DNA of 64,000 nt from Stigmatella ashevillena (GTDB taxonomy: Bacteria > Myxococcota > Myxococcia > Myxococcales > Myxococcaceae), in the NCBI RefSeq assembly GCF_028368975.1, contig NZ_JAQNDM010000002.1:6628425-6692424 (forward strand), read 5' to 3'. Position 1 is the first letter of the stretch. Each line of letters begins with the position of its first letter. The notes beneath the pieces are model-generated. The model saw only the letters and a list, made by a program, of their open reading frames with translations, had not been told where the DNA came from and did no database searches. The position numbers were made by a program, and so were the translations under genes. Positions 1 to 8,743 of the stretch are shown here, piece by piece.

Positions 1-1056
1 GCCCCGTCAACCCTTTCGCTAGAAGCCCTGTGGTTCGACCCCTTCGCCATGGCGTTGCGTGCCTGCCTGCCCCATTCCGTGCTCTGGGAGCTGTGCTTGG
101 TTTACGGCAATCTCAATGTGGTCCAAGTGGACACGCCCGAGGAGAGTGCCCTGCGCTTCAGTCTATCCTACGATGTGCGTGACCATCTGCCCGGTCAAAT
201 CGAGAGCATGGAATCCGGTCCTCCGCACAACCCCGTGTCGGCGGGTGCCGATCGCAAGGCAGCCCGGGGGAAGCAAACGGGGCCCCCCCCGTCAGCCGAA
301 CGCTCCAAGATGGATCGCAAGGTCAAGGTCAAGCTCAGCACCTTGGCGGAGGTTCTGCCCAGGCAACCGGGCCAGTCCATCCCACTGGGGGCGTTCCAGG
401 CGCGGGACGACGATTCCCTGAGGCAGTTGCGGCAGATCGGGGAAGTGACAGGGTTGTGGCAGGTGAAAGACAATCTCGTCACCTCGGGTCCGGCGTTGTC
501 AGAACTCCTGGAGGCCCTGAAGACATCGGACTATGTGGCCGTCAACCGCCTCTTCCGCCGGTATCCTGCCTACGACAAGATGTTGCAGGAAGTGGAGTCC
601 GGTGAGCCTTTTCCCAACCACAAGCAGGGGGGAGCCCTCACCGGATGGGCCGTTTGTCTCGGGGCGGCCTACAAGGGCAAGGACAGTACGCGGTATGGCT
701 TGGCGGAGATGTCCCGTGAGGATTTCGCGGGAGTGGTGGCCCGGACGCATGCCGAACTCGCGCAAGAAGGGGCCTCTGTCGCGCTCCCGCTCTTGATGGA
801 CCAGGTGTGTAGGAGGTCACGCCTGTCCCCGATCCGCTTCGAAGGTCTGCTGGAGAACGTCCTGGGCAAGGGGACCCTCCAGGGCTATGAGGCCCAGCGT
901 GCCACCGTGCAAGAAGACATTCCAGAACATCTCGTCTTGGTGGCACCTGCCGCGGATACACCGGACAGTTACTGGCGGACATTCACCCCTGGCAATGGGC
1001 TGCGCCTGGGGGGCACCTTGATGGGCACCCTGGTTCGCCGCCCCGGAGAGGCCTAG
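1..1056 (+). CDS. Unknown protein, 5' end outside window
   Basis: The reading frame is open from base 1, so the gene very likely starts upstream; the first in-frame ATG is at 49. About 351 residues are visible. I do not recognise the family. The middle (roughly residues 75-105) is basic, Pro/Gly-rich and linker-like; the rest is mixed helical sequence. There is no signal peptide or membrane segment in the visible part. It ends two bases before the ATG of a P-loop ATPase on the same strand, so the two are almost certainly cotranscribed and may work together. Genes placed next to such ATPases often encode partner or adaptor subunits, but that is inference. Confidence 0.6.
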   Translation, partial: APSTLSLEALWFDPFAMALRACLPHSVLWELCLVYGNLNVVQVDTPEESALRFSLSYDVRDHLPGQIESMESGPPHNPVSAGADRKAARGKQTGPPPSAERSKMDRKVKVKLSTLAEVLPRQPGQSIPLGAFQARDDDSLRQLRQIGEVTGLWQVKDNLVTSGPALSELLEALKTSDYVAVNRLFRRYPAYDKMLQEVESGEPFPNHKQGGALTGWAVCLGAAYKGKDSTRYGLAEMSREDFAGVVARTHAELAQEGASVALPLLMDQVCRRSRLSPIRFEGLLENVLGKGTLQGYEAQRATVQEDIPEHLVLVAPAADTPDSYWRTFTPGNGLRLGGTLMGTLVRRPGEA

Positions 1057-1058
1057 CC

Positions 1059-2270
1059 ATGGACACACTGGATGCCGCCCTGGACAATGCCGTTGGGGTG
1101 CCGGCCTCTCAGGAGAGCGGCTGGAGGAAGCTGGAGTTTCTCCGCAATCCGTTCCCCTCCCGCTCTCATCCCATTTGGGACGTCTTTTATGGCCAGGAGG
1201 TGGTGAGGAAGCGGTTCTACGACGACTTGGTGGTTTTCCTTCGGGACAGCACCACCACGACGCTCTTTTTCACGGGCGGCAACCGGGTGGGCAAGACGCA
1301 CTTCATGGAATACCACCGGCGCGAGTTATCCCGGCGCCTGCCCGAGAGGGGATTGACAGTGCCGGTGGTGGTTGCATCGGCGCAGTCCTGCGATTTCTGG
1401 CAGCTGTACATTCAAATGATCGAGCAGGTCGACGACAGCCTGCGGGCCCAAGCCGGCGCTGGGCTTTTCGAAGCAGAGGTTCCCCCCGCCGTGGCGGAAC
1501 GGCTGAGCGAGCTGCCGTCAGGGGATTTCCGGCGAGCCGTTGAGCGCGCCTGGAGCGCTCGAACCACGCCCCAGGGCAGTGAGCCGGTGCGGCTCCTGCT
1601 GAGACAATGGCTCCGGGGCGAGCGGCTCAGGGCCGCGAAGCGAGAGGAGCTGGGGGTGAGTGGTCTGCTCGACTCCCAGGCCGAGGTCATGAATGCCTTC
1701 GAGGGGCTGGTGAAGTACTTGTTGCTCCAGGAGCCTTCTGCGGCAACCACTGCCCCCGGCGCGGAGCGCCCATCGCGATGCTCTGGCATCGTCATCTTCC
1801 TGGATGAGTTCGAGCTCGTCTGGAAGTTCCGGCGGGACCGCCGGGATCAATACCTCCAAGCGTTGCGAGCCCTCATCGACGCTTGCCCAAAGGGGCTCTT
1901 CCTCTCCGTGGGAATGGCAACCAATACGGGGGTGGGTACGGGGGAGGTGGAGACGGCATACCCAGCCCTCTTCCAGCGGTTGAAGGGCGCCCGGAGTATC
2001 CCCACGCTGGTGCAGATCGGAGGCGTGGTGGAAGCCCTGGGGTATGCAAGAAGTTTCGAGGAATACGGGAGAAGGGAGTTCCGCTCGCGTCCAGGCCAGG
2101 GCCCTGCTCCTCAGGAGGGCAAGCAGAGCTTGTTTTCGGACAGGGAGATCGAAGCCCTCTTCAAAGAGTTGGCGGGTTTCATTGGCTCCGTGGCCCAAGG
2201 AGAGTTTTTCGATCGGCTTCACCTCGAAGCCGAGAGAAAGCTGCAAAGCCATCAGGAGGCAAGCCGCTAG
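1059..2270 (+). CDS. AAA/P-loop ATPase of unknown system
   Basis: A 403-residue ATPase. A Walker A motif (GGNRVGKT) lies at residues 73-80 and a Walker B motif (IVIFLDEFE) around 244-252, with an insert of about 165 residues between them. No signal peptide or transmembrane segment is visible, so it should be cytoplasmic. The ATG sits two bases after the upstream stop, which implies an operon. The layout (short N-terminus, Walker A near 75, DEFE Walker B, C-terminal helical lid) recalls STAND/KAP or BREX-associated ATPases, but I cannot name a family. The next gene is convergent, and a strong hairpin follows the stop. A defence or DNA-processing role is possible and depends on genes outside the window. 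Confidence 0.75.
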   Translation: MDTLDAALDNAVGVPASQESGWRKLEFLRNPFPSRSHPIWDVFYGQEVVRKRFYDDLVVFLRDSTTTTLFFTGGNRVGKTHFMEYHRRELSRRLPERGLTVPVVVASAQSCDFWQLYIQMIEQVDDSLRAQAGAGLFEAEVPPAVAERLSELPSGDFRRAVERAWSARTTPQGSEPVRLLLRQWLRGERLRAAKREELGVSGLLDSQAEVMNAFEGLVKYLLLQEPSAATTAPGAERPSRCSGIVIFLDEFELVWKFRRDRRDQYLQALRALIDACPKGLFLSVGMATNTGVGTGEVETAYPALFQRLKGARSIPTLVQIGGVVEALGYARSFEEYGRREFRSRPGQGPAPQEGKQSLFSDREIEALFKELAGFIGSVAQGEFFDRLHLEAERKLQSHQEASR

Positions 2271-2278
2271 GAAAGAGA

Positions 2279-2308
2279 GGCAAGGCGGCAGGAGCCGCCT
2301 GCCTTGCC
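2279..2308. terminator. Hairpin between convergent genes
   Basis: GGCAAGGC (2279-2286) pairs with GCCTTGCC (2301-2308), with a further GGC/GCC pairing inside. It lies between two converging genes with no T tract, so it fits a bidirectional GC-rich terminator. This is seen in the sequence; termination is inferred. Confidence 0.55.
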
Positions 2309-2356
2309 CTGAGCAGACAGAGGGCAAGGCTTTCGTGTGCTCAAGTCCTGTTTCCG

Positions 2357-3313
2357 TTAGGGGAACGTAATCCCCGGGAAAGTGATGCTTCTGGTTCCCT
2401 CCTCGTCCCATAACGTGAGGGTGAAGGGGCCTTGGGCTTCCTCTCTCTTCGCTTCCGCTTCGATGAGCACGCGTTGTTCGTGGTTTGCCACGTCAGGAAC
2501 CGCTTGTTGGTTGAGCGAAAGCACACGCAAGGAGTGTTTTCCGGTCCCAATCAACGCTGCGTCATCGATCCTCCAAACCTGCTCATCCGTGAGAGGACGC
2601 AGCAATAACTCCACGGCGACCCGCTGGCTGGAGCGGTAGGTGACGATGGAGCGCGCCACGAAAAGCCCTTTGGGCGAGGGCGAACCCCTCTGGGTGATGT
2701 TCTTGGCGAAAATCCCTCTGGAGTCCATCAATCCGGCGTCAAGGAGCGTCGCCAATCCATTCGGTCCCCGAGAGCCTGAGCGCATCCGCGTGTTTTCTTC
2801 GTGGCATTGGCGAAGCTGAAGATCCTTGTCCGACAGTTCTTGTTGACAAGACTCCACCGTACGTTTTTTCCTGAACACCTCCACCAAAGCCTCTGCTTGC
2901 GCAGGATGCACGACAAGCCAGAAGGCCGCTCCCATGGGCGCGGATACGCCCTTGAAACGCAGCGTCAGCCGCAAGCGTTCTCCAGGCAGGACTTTCGCCG
3001 AGGGGATCAGCCTCAAGGTGCTGTCGCTGATCTCAATCCGGGTGAACCGCTCGGTTCCTTCCACCGCCACTGTCTGCCGCGCGATCTCCTCGTCAAAAAC
3101 AAATGTCGTGGAGAGTTCAGGGCTGATGCACACAGCCATGACGTCTGGCGTGGGCATGGCTGGCAGCTCAATGCGGCGGATGCCCGATTGACATGGGGAG
3201 CCTCTGGGTTGAGCCATCACCGGGGTTCCTGGCAAGAGCACCCACAGCCATGCCAGCAGCAGGCTGGGCCGGAAGGCTGTCGCTAAGCAAAACGCCTTGG
3301 AACGGTCACTCAA
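2357..3313 (-). CDS. Exported DUF2381-like (TIGR02268) protein
   Basis: This looks like the myxobacterial paralogous family DUF2381/TIGR02268, whose function is unknown. I favour a TTG start at 3313, overlapping the stop of the upstream kinase; this gives about 318 residues and places a signal peptide at the N-terminus (hydrophobic core, then a VMA cleavage-like site near residue 31). A longer frame to an ATG at 3403 would bury that signal inside the kinase gene. The mature protein has a beta-rich half, a short coiled segment near the middle (EVFRKKRTVESCQQEL) and a C-terminal beta half. Coupling to a membrane Ser/Thr kinase suggests a periplasmic partner of the kinase's external domain. That link is inference. 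Confidence 0.7.
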   Translation of the reverse strand: MSDRSKAFCLATAFRPSLLLAWLWVLLPGTPVMAQPRGSPCQSGIRRIELPAMPTPDVMAVCISPELSTTFVFDEEIARQTVAVEGTERFTRIEISDSTLRLIPSAKVLPGERLRLTLRFKGVSAPMGAAFWLVVHPAQAEALVEVFRKKRTVESCQQELSDKDLQLRQCHEENTRMRSGSRGPNGLATLLDAGLMDSRGIFAKNITQRGSPSPKGLFVARSIVTYRSSQRVAVELLLRPLTDEQVWRIDDAALIGTGKHSLRVLSLNQQAVPDVANHEQRVLIEAEAKREEAQGPFTLTLWDEEGTRSITFPGITFP

Positions 3314-5147
3314 AGCGAGATACGAACTCGACGCCCCCCGAGTAATAGACCATGACCGCTGCCTCCGTAGACTCTGGCTGTCGTTCCAATCCACGACTGA
3401 CAAGGATATCCACCAATTCCATGCAAACAGGGAGGGTTTGCCCGCCGCGGGCCAGCGTCAATGACGTGAAGCGTCCGTAGACACGGTCCCCGAAGAAGAG
3501 ACGGCCGGAGACGCGGCTCGCGAACGGCACAGTGCGGCGCGGCGATTGCACGACGTGCACCGTGACCGCTCCCTCTTTGACCAAAACAGGCTCTGTATCG
3601 TCGGGGAGGGGGAACACCAGGGTTGCTTGGAGGTAGTCCCCTGCATAGAAGCCGAGGTCGCGCATGGTCTGGAGGGCCCCAGGGGGGCACTCCTCGGGCG
3701 GAGGCTTGGGCCGGGTGGCTTGTGAACTCCCCGCGCAGGCCAGGCCCACGCACAGGGGGAGCACCTTGGACAGCTTGGGATGGGAACTGGGGCCGGAGAG
3801 TGGGTTCACGCGCGGGTCGTCCTGGTCAGGCGCCGCCGGAGCGGCGGGCGCGGAGATAGGAGCCTGGAAGGGCGCCGCGCCGGTTCCAGCATCCGGCGGT
3901 GGAGGGGCTCGCGCTATTTCCTGGTCATCTTCTCCAACCTGCCGGGTAGTCGTGAGGAGGGCCAGCGCCACGCCCACCGCCGCAGCCAGTACGAGCACCC
4001 GGACGCCCCAATGCTTCTTCCGGTTCCGGTGCCTGGAGGTGCGTGAAGGGAGAGCAGGCGCGGAGGCCAAAGCCTTCTCTCGGGAGAGAGCCCCCTCCCG
4101 CGGCCGGTGCTTCTTTTGCAGTTGCTGCCACATCCAGGCACGTCCCCGGGGGTTCCCCGCGCGCCTGCGGCGCAGCACTCCCTGGGGTTTGGGCGCCTTC
4201 TCTTCCGCGTCGAACGGGGGCCTGTCCCACTCGGCTCCTCCTTCCGAGGAAGCCTTCTCCAGCGCTTCGGCCACCTCTCGGGCGTGGGCATGCCGTTCCT
4301 CCGGCTGCTTGGCCAACAGCCGGTGCACGATGGCCGCCAGCGTCTCGGGCACGCGCGGATGGGCTTCGTGGGCGCTGCGGGGGGACTGGGTGGAGACCGC
4401 CAACCAGAACATGTCCCGAGGCAGGTGCACGGCGAACGGGTAGTGCCCCGTCAGCACGCGGTAGGCCATGACGCCCAGCGCGTACAAGTCATCCGCAGGG
4501 CTTGCCTTGTAGTGGGCCTCCGGTGTGGTGGCGTGGAGCCGGGCGAACGCCATGGCCTCCGGGCTCAGGGACACTTCGGTCCCCGGGGGCAACACGTGGC
4601 TGGTGAGTGGGGTGGCCCCCTCGTAGTCGCCTGCGCCCAGGTCCATCAGCACCAGTTGCTTTCCGTCCGGGCGCACCAGCGTGTTGCCGCCCTTCACGTC
4701 CCGGTGCACGGCGTGCTGCTGGTGGAGCGCCTCCAGCGCCCAGGCCGCCTGGATCAGCAACCGGGTGATTTGCCGGGCCGTCGGGCGGGTTTGGCGCGCC
4801 CACTCGTACAGGGGCAGCCCTTCCACATACTCCATCACCAGATAGGGAAAGCGCTCCGCTCCTCCTGTCCACTGGCCTGCTGCCCGTAGCTTCACCACGC
4901 CCGGGTGCTTCACCCGCTTCAAGAGCTTTCCCTCGCGCACCAGCCGCAGGTCGCCGGGACACGTCGCCAGCTTCAACGCGTAGTGCCGACCCCAGCGCCT
5001 CACCAGGTACACCGTCCCGTTTCCGCCCTGGCCCAGCGGACGCACCACGCGCCACGGGCCCACGCGGCGCCCCTGGGGCAAGGCGTCAGGAGAGGTGGGT
5101 TCCTCGGGTGGCTTTGCACGGGGGAGTAAGGCCCGCAGCAGGTCCAT
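3306..5147 (-). CDS. Membrane Ser/Thr protein kinase
   Basis: A Hanks-type kinase of 613 residues. The start at 5147 is supported by AAGGAGG upstream; a longer frame exists but lacks one. The glycine loop is at about 39-45, the ATP-binding Lys at 59 (ALKL), HRD at 148-150, and the metal-binding triplet is DLG (169-171) instead of DFG. A Pro/basic linker leads to one transmembrane helix (about 381-400), then an acidic, Pro/Ala-rich stretch and a C-terminal periplasmic domain of roughly 200 residues. The protein is expected in the inner membrane with its kinase inside. Its stop overlaps the start of a DUF2381-like exported gene, so the outside domain may sense together with that product. The DLG variant is tolerated in some active kinases. 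Confidence 0.9.
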   Translation of the reverse strand: MDLLRALLPRAKPPEEPTSPDALPQGRRVGPWRVVRPLGQGGNGTVYLVRRWGRHYALKLATCPGDLRLVREGKLLKRVKHPGVVKLRAAGQWTGGAERFPYLVMEYVEGLPLYEWARQTRPTARQITRLLIQAAWALEALHQQHAVHRDVKGGNTLVRPDGKQLVLMDLGAGDYEGATPLTSHVLPPGTEVSLSPEAMAFARLHATTPEAHYKASPADDLYALGVMAYRVLTGHYPFAVHLPRDMFWLAVSTQSPRSAHEAHPRVPETLAAIVHRLLAKQPEERHAHAREVAEALEKASSEGGAEWDRPPFDAEEKAPKPQGVLRRRRAGNPRGRAWMWQQLQKKHRPREGALSREKALASAPALPSRTSRHRNRKKHWGVRVLVLAAAVGVALALLTTTRQVGEDDQEIARAPPPPDAGTGAAPFQAPISAPAAPAAPDQDDPRVNPLSGPSSHPKLSKVLPLCVGLACAGSSQATRPKPPPEECPPGALQTMRDLGFYAGDYLQATLVFPLPDDTEPVLVKEGAVTVHVVQSPRRTVPFASRVSGRLFFGDRVYGRFTSLTLARGGQTLPVCMELVDILVSRGLERQPESTEAAVMVYYSGGVEFVSRFE

Positions 5148-5245
5148 GGCGAAATCCTCCTTGGTACCTCCCCAGCCTACCACCCTACCCATGAGGTTCC
5201 TATCCTCTGGTCTTGGGGTGTGCTTCTGTCCGGCCAGGAGCACGG

Positions 5246-5458
5246 GTGAATCCTCTGGACCTCATTCCCGACGTGCGAGATGGGCTCACGCGAGCCGAGC
5301 GCATCATCCTCGTGACGTTGCATCGCCTGGCGCAGGAGCGTTCAGGGCGCTCCGTTCCCACGGCCATGCTCTACGGACATGTGGTCGAACAGATCAACTT
5401 GAGCCCGGGCGAGTTTCAGGCACTCTTGGCCCGGCTCGTCGGCCGCCGCAGCCCATGA
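5246..5458 (+). CDS. Small conserved-looking helical protein
   Basis: A 70-residue protein. I chose the GTG at 5246 because AGGAG lies just upstream; an upstream TTG at 5213 would add 11 unlikely residues. It has an amphipathic helical pattern (DGLTRAERIILVTLHRLAQE) ending in a basic tail, and could be a small winged-helix or DNA-binding-like fold, which I cannot confirm. It is divergent from the kinase at 5147 with about 98 bases between the starts, so they may share a promoter region. No family recognised. Confidence 0.6.
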   Translation: MNPLDLIPDVRDGLTRAERIILVTLHRLAQERSGRSVPTAMLYGHVVEQINLSPGEFQALLARLVGRRSP

Positions 5459-5613
5459 GGCATTCAGCAGAGGCTCAACGGGGTGCCGTTCGCGGCACGT
5501 TCTGATTTGCACAGTCGGCGGAGTCGGCGGAGTCAGTCAACGTGCTTGCCTGTAGTCTCTTTTGAGCAGTTCCGACAAGTTTGTCTGGCAGGAACCAGCT
5601 CAAGGGGGCAGAG

Positions 5614-5787
5614 ATGGGCAAAGGCAATGGCGGTAGTGGTGGGAGCCAAGGGGGCGGCGGTAAAGGCAACAACAGTGGTGCTGGGAGCAAGGGAAGCAGT
5701 AGTGGAGGAAGGCCTCCTCCGCCCAACGCTCCGAGCACAACTGGCAACCCCTCTGGCGGCGGACGGGGAAATAATCCTCCCAAGTAG
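5614..5787 (+). CDS. Gly/Ser/Asn-rich small protein
   Basis: A 57-residue low-complexity protein: more than half Gly, Ser and Asn, with a short proline run near residue 35. The ATG at 5614 follows a purine-rich AAGGGGGCAGAG ribosome site; an in-frame TTG at 5581 is less likely. It has no signal peptide and no hydrophobic segment. Similar short glycine-rich reading frames occur in high-GC genomes and may be disordered proteins, but could also be chance. The upstream 155 bases carry a 9-bp direct repeat (GGAGTCGGC) around 5515-5535 and otherwise nothing I recognise. Confidence 0.4.
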   Translation: MGKGNGGSGGSQGGGGKGNNSGAGSKGSSSGGRPPPPNAPSTTGNPSGGGRGNNPPK

Positions 5788-5810
5788 GGGCCTCCCATCG
5801 GCGCTGGCCA

Positions 5811-7688
5811 TTAGAGGGATTGCAGCCCAATGATGGCCACGCCGATGAGCCCTTCACCCGCGATGAGTCCTGCGGCCAGGGGAATCACACGGCCCTCCAC
5901 GGCGGAGGGGCGGAGGCGGCGGACGGCCTCTGTGGCCACTCCGCCCAGGAACAGTCCAAAAGAGGTTGAGGCCGGCAGCAGGCATGCCAGCCCCATGCCC
6001 AGGGGGGACGGCACCCAGCGCCGGGCGCGCTCGGGCAAGACATGCTCGGCGAGGGTGAGCACCGCCGCGCCGAGCGCCGCCCAGGCTCCGGCCATGCGCA
6101 GGGAGGGAGACAGTCCGCTCACTCCCATCGAGAGCACTTCGGACACGCTCGCGGTGGCGAAGGCGGCGGCAGCGGGAAAATGCGGTCCTCCCAGCGCGGA
6201 GCGATCCGGCACCAGCAAGTAGAAGAGGGGCACGGCGGCAGCTGCGCCCACGCCGGTGCCCAGCAATTGCGCGAGGAATTGGCGCCGGGGGTTGGCTCCC
6301 AGCAAGTGCCCTGTCTTGAGATCGCTCAGGAGGTCCGCCGCGGAGGAGGCGGTGTTGACGGTGATGCCGGTGGTCACCAGGTTGGCCTCGACGTTGCGTG
6401 GCAGCAAAGCTCCGTAGGTGAGCTGCGTCACCTGTCCCAATGAGCCCACGGGGGTGGCGTCCGTCTCGCCCGTGACCCGGCACGAGATGAGGCACAGGAA
6501 GAAGGAGAGTGCCACCGCGAGGGCGGCATGGGGCGCCGGCACACCGAAGCCCGCGAAGGCCAGCCAAACGGCGGCGGGGGCGAGCACCGCGACACCCCCC
6601 ACCACCCATCGGCGGGGCACCTGCAAGGCGTCCACGGGTTGAGGAGGCGCGGCACGAAGGGAGAGGAGGCCTCTCCACGCGCGGCCCAGGGCCTTGGCCT
6701 CGAGGGCAAAGCGCAGCAGCGAACTCGTCGTGAGCGCCGCGGCGCCTGGCCAGAGGCTCCAGGTGAGAATGTCCTGGACGCCGCCATCGGGGGGCAGGAC
6801 GCCGGCTGCGAACAGACGGGGGGCCACCAGCCCATGGATGAGGAGTGCTCCCAGAAACAGGGATGCGGTGATGCGCAGTCCCAGGAGGGCTCCCGCGCCC
6901 ACGGTCATCAGGCTCGTCTCCAGGCCGAAGCCCAGCCTCTCCAGAGGCACACCTCCCAGAGAGCCCGACAAGGGGAAGGCATACGGAATGCGTCCCAGCG
7001 CATCGCGCCCCAAGGTGACGAGGCCCGACACCAGTCCCCCCACGCCCAGGGCCCGCAGGCGAGGACGCGCCTCGTGACCCGTGGCCAGCAGCGAGCGCAC
7101 GGTGACGGCGGCGGCCGTGCCGGTGGGGAAGGGGAGCTGCTCCCGGTCCACGAACTGACGCTTGAGGGGCACGGCGAAGAAGACGCCCAGCGCGGACAGC
7201 ACGAACGTCCAGGGCAGCAGCACCCACGCGGGAGGGTGATGGCCGGTGGTGATCAGGTACGCCCCTTGGACAGACACCAGGGCTCCGCCGGTGGCATACC
7301 CCGCCGCAGAGGCCACGGCTTGGGCGCAACACAGCTCCAGCGGGGACAGGGGCCTTCCCGAGAGCCGAGGGGCCACCGCGCGCAGGGCCCCGTGCGTCGC
7401 ATACGCCAGCAGTCCGGCGGTGACGGCCACCCCGAAGGAGGGGCCTATCTTCAGTCCTGCGTACAAGTTGGTGGCGCAGGTGATGACGCCGATGACACTG
7501 CCAAGCAGCACCGCGCGGAGGGTGAGCTGCGGGAGCCGGTCTCCTTGGTACACCTCGCGAAGCCAGTAGGCATCCGCCTCCTCCGGGGTGGCCCCAGGAA
7601 TGTGCACCACCGTCAGCGAGGAGGGCGTGGGCTCCGAGGGGAGAGGCTCGGGACGGAGGGACGGAGAGGGAGCCATGAAGAGTGGCAT
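5811..7688 (-). CDS. OPT-family oligopeptide transporter
   Basis: A 625-residue polytopic membrane protein of the OPT family (oligopeptide or metal-chelate uptake). Early features typical of the family are the NLYAGLKIGPSFG segment in the first membrane region and the PFPTGTAAA stretch near residue 190; the rest alternates hydrophobic helices with short loops, about 14-16 in all. The N-terminal 45 residues are Pro/Ser-rich and cytoplasmic. The ATG at 7688 has CAGGA upstream; an ATG at 7676 is an alternative without a site. Length fits the bacterial family. It is monocistronic here: the next gene upstream on this strand ends 296 bases away. The substrate cannot be told from sequence. Confidence 0.9.
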   Translation of the reverse strand: MPLFMAPSPSLRPEPLPSEPTPSSLTVVHIPGATPEEADAYWLREVYQGDRLPQLTLRAVLLGSVIGVITCATNLYAGLKIGPSFGVAVTAGLLAYATHGALRAVAPRLSGRPLSPLELCCAQAVASAAGYATGGALVSVQGAYLITTGHHPPAWVLLPWTFVLSALGVFFAVPLKRQFVDREQLPFPTGTAAAVTVRSLLATGHEARPRLRALGVGGLVSGLVTLGRDALGRIPYAFPLSGSLGGVPLERLGFGLETSLMTVGAGALLGLRITASLFLGALLIHGLVAPRLFAAGVLPPDGGVQDILTWSLWPGAAALTTSSLLRFALEAKALGRAWRGLLSLRAAPPQPVDALQVPRRWVVGGVAVLAPAAVWLAFAGFGVPAPHAALAVALSFFLCLISCRVTGETDATPVGSLGQVTQLTYGALLPRNVEANLVTTGITVNTASSAADLLSDLKTGHLLGANPRRQFLAQLLGTGVGAAAAVPLFYLLVPDRSALGGPHFPAAAAFATASVSEVLSMGVSGLSPSLRMAGAWAALGAAVLTLAEHVLPERARRWVPSPLGMGLACLLPASTSFGLFLGGVATEAVRRLRPSAVEGRVIPLAAGLIAGEGLIGVAIIGLQSL

Positions 7689-7984
7689 CCTGTCCTGGAT
7701 TCACCTGTGTTTCCTCAAAAGTGCGAAACTCGAACCGCGACCGCCCACAGCAGATGGCGCAGCGGGCCGCACCGAAAAGGCCGATGGCCGCACACCGTAT
7801 GGGTTCCGACTGGTACGCACCCAGCACCAGTTGAAAAAGGTGAATCCAGGGTGCGAAGGTCGCGAAAGCAGACTGCGAACTTGCGGCGCAAAGGGCGGCG
7901 CGTCGAAATGCGGAACAGTGGGGGCAACGAGCGGCGCAGCTCTACCAGCGCGACCCCGAAGCGCTCCATCTCGGGCCCAGTGAC

Positions 7985-8743
7985 TCAGTGCGGGGGCACG
8001 CGCCCCCCAATCTCCGGGAAGCGCTCGTAGGCGCGCAAGAGCGCCTCCAGGTGTAAGGGGTTGTCGAGATCGAGCGGCGTCTCTGTGAGCCGAACGACCC
8101 ATCCGCCCGTCGCAGTGCGCCGCGCCCGAGAGAGGATCTCTGCGTCGCGGGCAGGGTCCGGGAACCCGAGGCTCTGTGCGGTGGCTGCCGACCAGTAGTT
8201 CAGCCACCCGAGATAATGGGGGATCTCCGGCGAGCGGAGGTGCTTGGGAAGGTTGAGCGCTGGGAGCCCCCGGGGCGGAACATGCGGCTGATCCATCGAG
8301 TGGCGAAACTGCTTCGCCACCTCCGACGCCCCTCCGTTCGGCAACACGCGCCCCCAGAACGCGCGTGCGCCTTCCGCCACGCCTTCCAGCATCTCCGCCG
8401 CCGCCGCGATGCTGGCCGCATCGAGCGGTAGCTCTGCATGAACATCGAGCAACGGCTGGCCGCCCGGCGCTTGGCGCCCGGATGTCCGCAACCCAAAAAC
8501 CGTCACCGGGTAACTCTCGTCGCCGTTGCACAGCAGTGGGAATTCCCCGCGCGCAGCTGCCTCAGCGAGCCACCCCTCGCGTTGCGGCAACGCGATGGGC
8601 CGCCCCGCCTCTGACAGCTTCCACTCCAAGCGCACACCTGAGAGCGCCCGTTCGATTCCGTGGACGACTGCGAGCGTACGACCGTCGGCGCCCGCAAGCG
8701 CAGGCGCGAAGACGGTATGGATGAGGGTTCTCTGCAGGGTCAT
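7985..8743 (-). CDS. DUF5953-family protein, probable partner of DUF6310
   Basis: A 252-residue cytoplasmic-looking protein. Its ATG at 8743 overlaps the stop of the upstream DUF6310 gene as ATGA, so translation is coupled; the longer upstream frame is discarded. The sequence and its position match what I remember of DUF5953, which in myxobacteria accompanies DUF6310. There is no signal peptide or membrane helix. The mixed alpha/beta pattern includes a conserved-looking HYLGWLNYWS stretch around residue 190 and an acidic LDLDNPLHLEALLRAYERFP tail. Because it follows an exported, nuclease-like protein as the second gene of a tight pair, an immunity role is a reasonable inference. No such activity is shown. 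Confidence 0.7.
   Translation of the reverse strand: MTLQRTLIHTVFAPALAGADGRTLAVVHGIERALSGVRLEWKLSEAGRPIALPQREGWLAEAAARGEFPLLCNGDESYPVTVFGLRTSGRQAPGGQPLLDVHAELPLDAASIAAAAEMLEGVAEGARAFWGRVLPNGGASEVAKQFRHSMDQPHVPPRGLPALNLPKHLRSPEIPHYLGWLNYWSAATAQSLGFPDPARDAEILSRARRTATGGWVVRLTETPLDLDNPLHLEALLRAYERFPEIGGRVPPH

Noticed and set aside
7689-7984. Possible gene in the 296-base gap
   Set aside because: All frames are broken or Arg/Pro-rich noise; no ribosome site or motif.
6528-8030. Long antisense open frame of 500 codons
   Set aside because: Runs through the OPT transporter gene on the other strand; Arg/Gly/Pro-rich high-GC noise with no recognisable motif.
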